Position numbers and translations under genes: made by a program. DNA of 26,769 nucleotides, taken from the NCBI GenBank assembly GCA_036003885.1, contig DASYSA010000677.1:1-26769 (forward strand). The letters are read 5' to 3'. Below the pieces are notes generated by a model, which worked only from the letters and a program-made list of their open reading frames with translations, did no database searches and was not told the DNA's origin. This document shows, piece after piece, positions 24,191-26,769 of this stretch (its first letter is position 1; each line of letters begins with the position of its first letter). The stretch is from DASYSA01 sp036003885 (GTDB lineage: Bacteria > Acidobacteriota > Blastocatellia > UBA7656).

Positions 24191-24979
24191 ATGAGAGTTA
24201 TCGCTATCGCAAATCAGAAGGGCGGCGTGGGTAAGACTACGACCGCGACAAACCTCGCAGCGGGAATGGCCATTCGGGGTTACCGAACCCTGCTCGTCGA
24301 TCTCGATTCCCAGTGTAATGCCACGTTCACATATCTCGCTCCGGAGCTAATCGAAACCACGCTCGCGAACGTTCTCGTTGGGCACGACAGACGAATCCCG
24401 TTAATTGATGCCCTCTACGAAACACACATTCCGAACCTGGACATCGCGCCGTCGCACATCCGGCTTGCGATGATTGAGCGCCAGGTTCAGATCGAAGATC
24501 AATACCGACTCAAGGATTCATTGGACTCTGTCACAGAGTATGAGTTCGCGATCATCGACTGTCCGCCAAGCCTGGGTATGACGCTGACTCAGGCTCTGCT
24601 CGCGAGCACTCATACCATCGTTCCTATCGCGGCACAGTACTACCCCCTTGAAGGCGTTATCGATCTAACGGGCACCATCAATGCGACAAAGCGGCCAAAT
24701 CCGAACCTCCAGATCCTGGGTTACCTGATGACTCAGTTTGATACTCGCAACGGCATCTGCAGCGATGCACTTGCGAAGGTTCAAGACCTGTTTCCGGGCG
24801 AGGCCTTCGATACGATTATTCGCACCAACGTGAAGCTTCAATCCGCGCCCGCATTCCGCAAGAGCATCTTCGAACATTCGCCCGCCTCTCACGGGTCGCA
24901 GGATTACGACGCGTTTGCGGACGAGGTCCTGGAGCGACTCGATATCACGAGCAGACTACGAATGGTGAAGGAGGCGTGA
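24191..24979 (+). CDS. parA: ParA-family partition ATPase
   Basis: This 262-residue ATPase has the deviant Walker A motif KGGVGKTT (10-17), the A-prime segment LLVDLDSQCN (34-43) and the Walker B stretch FAIIDCPPSLG (119-129, D123). The residue before GK and the lysine at the start of the motif are those of ParA/Soj proteins, which segregate plasmids, integrative elements or chromosomes by ATP-dependent nucleoid binding. There is no long N-terminal HTH, so it is the short type that does not bind its own operator alone. GGAGG is 7 bases before the ATG. Its stop overlaps the next start by one base (TGATG), so the downstream DNA-binding protein is the likely partner. Confidence 0.93.
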   Translation: MRVIAIANQKGGVGKTTTATNLAAGMAIRGYRTLLVDLDSQCNATFTYLAPELIETTLANVLVGHDRRIPLIDALYETHIPNLDIAPSHIRLAMIERQVQIEDQYRLKDSLDSVTEYEFAIIDCPPSLGMTLTQALLASTHTIVPIAAQYYPLEGVIDLTGTINATKRPNPNLQILGYLMTQFDTRNGICSDALAKVQDLFPGEAFDTIIRTNVKLQSAPAFRKSIFEHSPASHGSQDYDAFADEVLERLDITSRLRMVKEA

Positions 24980-26373
24980 TGGCGAAGTCCAAGACCAAGG
25001 CAACCAGCAAGAAGAAGGTCAGAATTCCCGCACGTGATCCACAGAAACGTACTCGTAGCGGCATCTTCGACAATCTACGTAAGCTTCCGCACCCGGTCGA
25101 GGAAATACTCGGCCTCGACATCCCGGCCGTGTCGAGAACCCGACACGCTGAGACAAAGGTGTCGGAGATCGTCCAAGAAAACCATCTGCATAATGCTGGT
25201 AATGAGCTTTCCACCCTTGAGGCGACTGGGGACGGAATGGAATTCTCGGCGTCCAACGATATTTCGATGCCTGAGAACCATTCTGAAAGTCCTCAGGCTG
25301 CTGCAGCAGAGCGTCCGGTCACTGTGGTCCTTCAGACCACAGTGGTCCCAGAGACTATGGTCCAACAGGCCACCATGGACCAGCAGGCTATAGTCCCACA
25401 GGCTACAGTAGCCCAACAGACTATATTCCCAGAGGCCACTGTAGCCGAGCGGACTATAGTACCGCGGACCACTGTGGTCTCAGGAGAAAGCCAACTGTGG
25501 TCCAGTAACTCAGTTGCCTCCGGGACCACCGTGGTCCCACAGACCATAGTAATCTCGCCAGATCGGTATACGGCAGTTCCGAATGATGTTTTAGACAAGC
25601 TCCTTCCAACGCTCGATGTGTACGAGCAGATACTGCTCTTGCGGCTGTTTCGTCTGAGTCGTGGCTTCCACTCGGAGACCTGTTGTATCGGTTATCAAAG
25701 GCTTGCAGAGAGTTGCAACATAAGCAAAAAACAGGTGCAGCGCTCGGTGGAGCGACTCGAGAATCTCGGCCTCGTTGAGCGAAAGGGTATCGTGCAAGGC
25801 GGGCCCAATCGAAAAGAGAGAGGCAATATCTACCAAATCAACATACCTGGTGCGACTATAGTCCATCAGACCACAGTGACCGAACGGACCACTGTAGCCC
25901 AGCAGACTACGGTGGTCTCAGAGACGCCCATTAAAAGAAAAGAATTAAAAGAAAAAAATACACACACACAAACACAGCGTGTGGGTGTGGGTGGCTCGCG
26001 GTTCAGGTTGGAAGAGTGCCGCCGATATGCCGACCATCTCCACAAGACTGGGCAAGGGATCAAAAACCCAGGAGGCTATGCACTCGCGATCTTCCGCTCC
26101 GGCGAAAGTGACCAATTCATCGAAGCCTATCTCCACCCGGCGCCAAAACTGGATTTCAGTAAGTGCCCGGACTGCCGGGGGACTGGATACCGTATTCTGG
26201 AAAGGAATGGAGAGTCGGTCGCGACGAAGTGCCTCCACGAGAGACTATACTCACCTGGACGGGATTTCAGTAGCTGCCCGGACTGCGAGGGAACAGGAGC
26301 GTTACTGACCGAGGGCAGACGGCTAGCGGTTTGCAGGCACGAGCTTCTGGACAAAAGCAGTAAGGAGCACTGA
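24979..26373 (+). CDS. HTH and zinc-ribbon DNA-binding protein, putative replication/partition partner of ParA
   Basis: This is a 464-residue protein. The N-terminus is very basic (KSKTKATSKKKVRIPARD). Residues about 115-194 are Thr/Val/Gln repeats such as TTVVPE, ATVAQQ and TIVPR. A winged-HTH domain spans about 196-290 (LLRLFRLSRGF, AESCNISKKQVQRSVERLENLGLVERKG), of the kind in plasmid replication initiators and MarR-like regulators. A second short Thr/Val block follows (292-315). The C-terminal part (about 338-464) has LEECRRYADHLHKTGQGI and then two zinc-binding units of the pattern CPDC...C-x-H: C396, C399, C418, H420 and C433, C436, C452, H454. The ParB or Rep role is inferred from coupling to parA; no ParB-type domain is visible. 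A GTG three bases earlier is an alternative start. Confidence 0.75.
   Translation: MAKSKTKATSKKKVRIPARDPQKRTRSGIFDNLRKLPHPVEEILGLDIPAVSRTRHAETKVSEIVQENHLHNAGNELSTLEATGDGMEFSASNDISMPENHSESPQAAAAERPVTVVLQTTVVPETMVQQATMDQQAIVPQATVAQQTIFPEATVAERTIVPRTTVVSGESQLWSSNSVASGTTVVPQTIVISPDRYTAVPNDVLDKLLPTLDVYEQILLLRLFRLSRGFHSETCCIGYQRLAESCNISKKQVQRSVERLENLGLVERKGIVQGGPNRKERGNIYQINIPGATIVHQTTVTERTTVAQQTTVVSETPIKRKELKEKNTHTQTQRVGVGGSRFRLEECRRYADHLHKTGQGIKNPGGYALAIFRSGESDQFIEAYLHPAPKLDFSKCPDCRGTGYRILERNGESVATKCLHERLYSPGRDFSSCPDCEGTGALLTEGRRLAVCRHELLDKSSKEH
25317..25555. repeat. Array of about 13 imperfect palindromes inside the HTH gene (left block)
   Basis: Units fit GRCYAYNRTRGYC or the shorter GACTATAGTC. 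Clear copies: 25335-25347 (perfect), 25353, 25368, 25386, 25401-25413 (perfect), 25419, 25434, 25451, 25467-25479 (perfect) and 25522-25538 (perfect over 17 bases). From 25335 to 25467 start points alternate 18 and 15 bases apart, a 33-bp double period close to three helical turns. The block also encodes the Thr/Val/Gln repeats of the protein. Confidence 0.8.
25854..25917. repeat. Four more palindromes of the same family (right block)
   Basis: GACTATAGTC (25854-25863) is perfect. GACCACAGTGACC (25869-25881), GACCACTGTAGCC (25887-25899) and GACTACGGTGGTC (25905-25917) are one- or two-mismatch copies. Spacing is 15, 18 and 18 bases. The HTH-coding segment, which lacks them, lies between the two blocks. 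Confidence 0.75.
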
Positions 26374-26735
26374 GACGAAGGAAGTCGTTATGTCCTGGGT
26401 AGCTCTCCACCGAGACCTTTGTAAGAGGGATTCGGTGACTCTGGGGGTGTAATCTATTGAGACTCTCCATAGCCTAGAATCTCCTCCTGTGTGTTTAGTC
26501 TTGCAAGAATCAGCAAAGATTTATCGATGCGGTCGGCCTCGAGAAGCTGCCGACACGATTGTTGTCACGTGAAATAAGCGGAGTCGCGAACGACGAGTAA
26601 AGCCCGAACGATGCCGAGGGAGACTGTTCCGAGTAGCCAACATTCATCCAAGTGGTGATACATATCGATCAGCACACTCCATTGAGACGGCAAGCCAGAC
26701 GCCTAGAGGTCCTGCAGACGGCGGCGAAGGAAGAC
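26374..26735. other. Non-coding tail, possibly a decayed minus-strand gene
   Basis: No intact gene is seen. On the minus strand one frame reads protein-like for two stretches, LIDMYHHLDECWLLGTVSLG and RQLLEADRIDKSLLILARLN, separated by a TGA and preceded by a TAG. It could be a decayed coding sequence inside the island, or chance. No family was recognised. Confidence 0.3.
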
Positions 26736-26769
26736 CGAATGCAAGATAAGACCGCTTATCTTGCATTCG
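26736..26769. repeat. Perfect 15-bp inverted repeat at the window end
   Basis: CGAATGCAAGATAAG (26736-26750) and its exact reverse complement (26755-26769) flank an ACCG loop. The second arm ends on the last base of the window. AAGACCG is also repeated directly at 26731 and 26748. It may be a real hairpin (terminator, origin or recombination site) or a fold-back artefact at a contig end. Confidence 0.6.

Noticed and set aside
25317..25920. CRISPR-like or simple tandem repeat reading of the palindrome block
   Set aside because: There are no unique spacers of constant length and no near-identical repeats; the units are short diverged dyads within an open reading frame.
25945..25990. CACACA-rich tract followed by GTGTGGGTGTGG as a possible regulatory hairpin
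   Set aside because: It is a low-complexity coding linker with imperfect pairing; there is no evidence for a separate function.

Overview
The window looks like chromosomal DNA of a soil-type bacterium, most likely an Acidobacteriota member of the Blastocatellia kind. This is inferred from gene content: a Tat-exported Gfo/Idh/MocA oxidoreductase, a parallel beta-helix protein with tandem DWDGNGT repeats, an XrtK-type exosortase with a VIT/VWA partner, and a giant STAND-WD40 protein. GC content is moderate. There is no rRNA, no intact tRNA, no CRISPR array and no recognisable transposase or integrase. The taxon is not proven by the sequence.

Layout. 1-1.9 kb: two consecutive Gfo/Idh/MocA oxidoreductases, the first truncated by the window edge, separated by a TTTCGCG-rich inverted repeat. 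2.2-3.6 kb: a protein joining a nucleoside-deoxyribosyltransferase-like fold to a TRAFs-binding (DUF4071-like) helical region. 3.7-8.4 kb: a DUF2252 protein (minus), a gene-free stretch with a perfect 30-bp palindrome, a UBP-type zinc finger protein, a PaaI-like thioesterase and a secreted beta-helix protein (minus). 8.6-11.3 kb: a TPR protein, a beta-lactamase-fold serine hydrolase and a membrane-anchored J-domain protein, all plus strand. 11.7-15.1 kb: a minus-strand exosortase module. It holds a VIT-VWA protein with a SEP-type C-terminal sorting tail (broken by one extra base), XrtK starting in an ATGA overlap, and a small exported protein.

15.5-21.4 kb holds a likely signalling or defence operon: a 37-codon small ORF, a protein with three TIR-like domains (only the first keeps the WCxxE motif), an overlapping 1238-residue nSTAND ATPase with one membrane helix and 14 WD40 repeats, then a hairpin and a small exported protein.

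From 21.6 kb to the end the DNA looks like an integrated accessory island. Two minus-strand 3' tRNA fragments (21.61 and 23.92 kb) flank a small cassette: ArsR regulator, SRPBCC protein, a UvrA-like/SRPBCC fusion remnant, a small membrane protein and a DUF1801 protein. The second fragment runs exactly from the anticodon loop to the CCA end of a CAU-anticodon tRNA, as expected for a tyrosine-recombinase attachment site. To its right are two tandem 11-bp repeats, a parA gene, and a one-base-overlapping gene for an HTH and zinc-ribbon protein.

The most unusual signal is inside that last gene. It carries about 17 imperfect palindromes of the form GRCYAYNRTRGYC, spaced alternately 15 and 18 bp, on both sides of the HTH-coding segment. 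Their arms change together, so the DNA dyad seems to be kept as well as the Thr/Val-rich peptide. I suggest an iteron-like or parS-like site array nested in the gene of its own binding protein. The window ends in a perfect 15-bp-stem hairpin.
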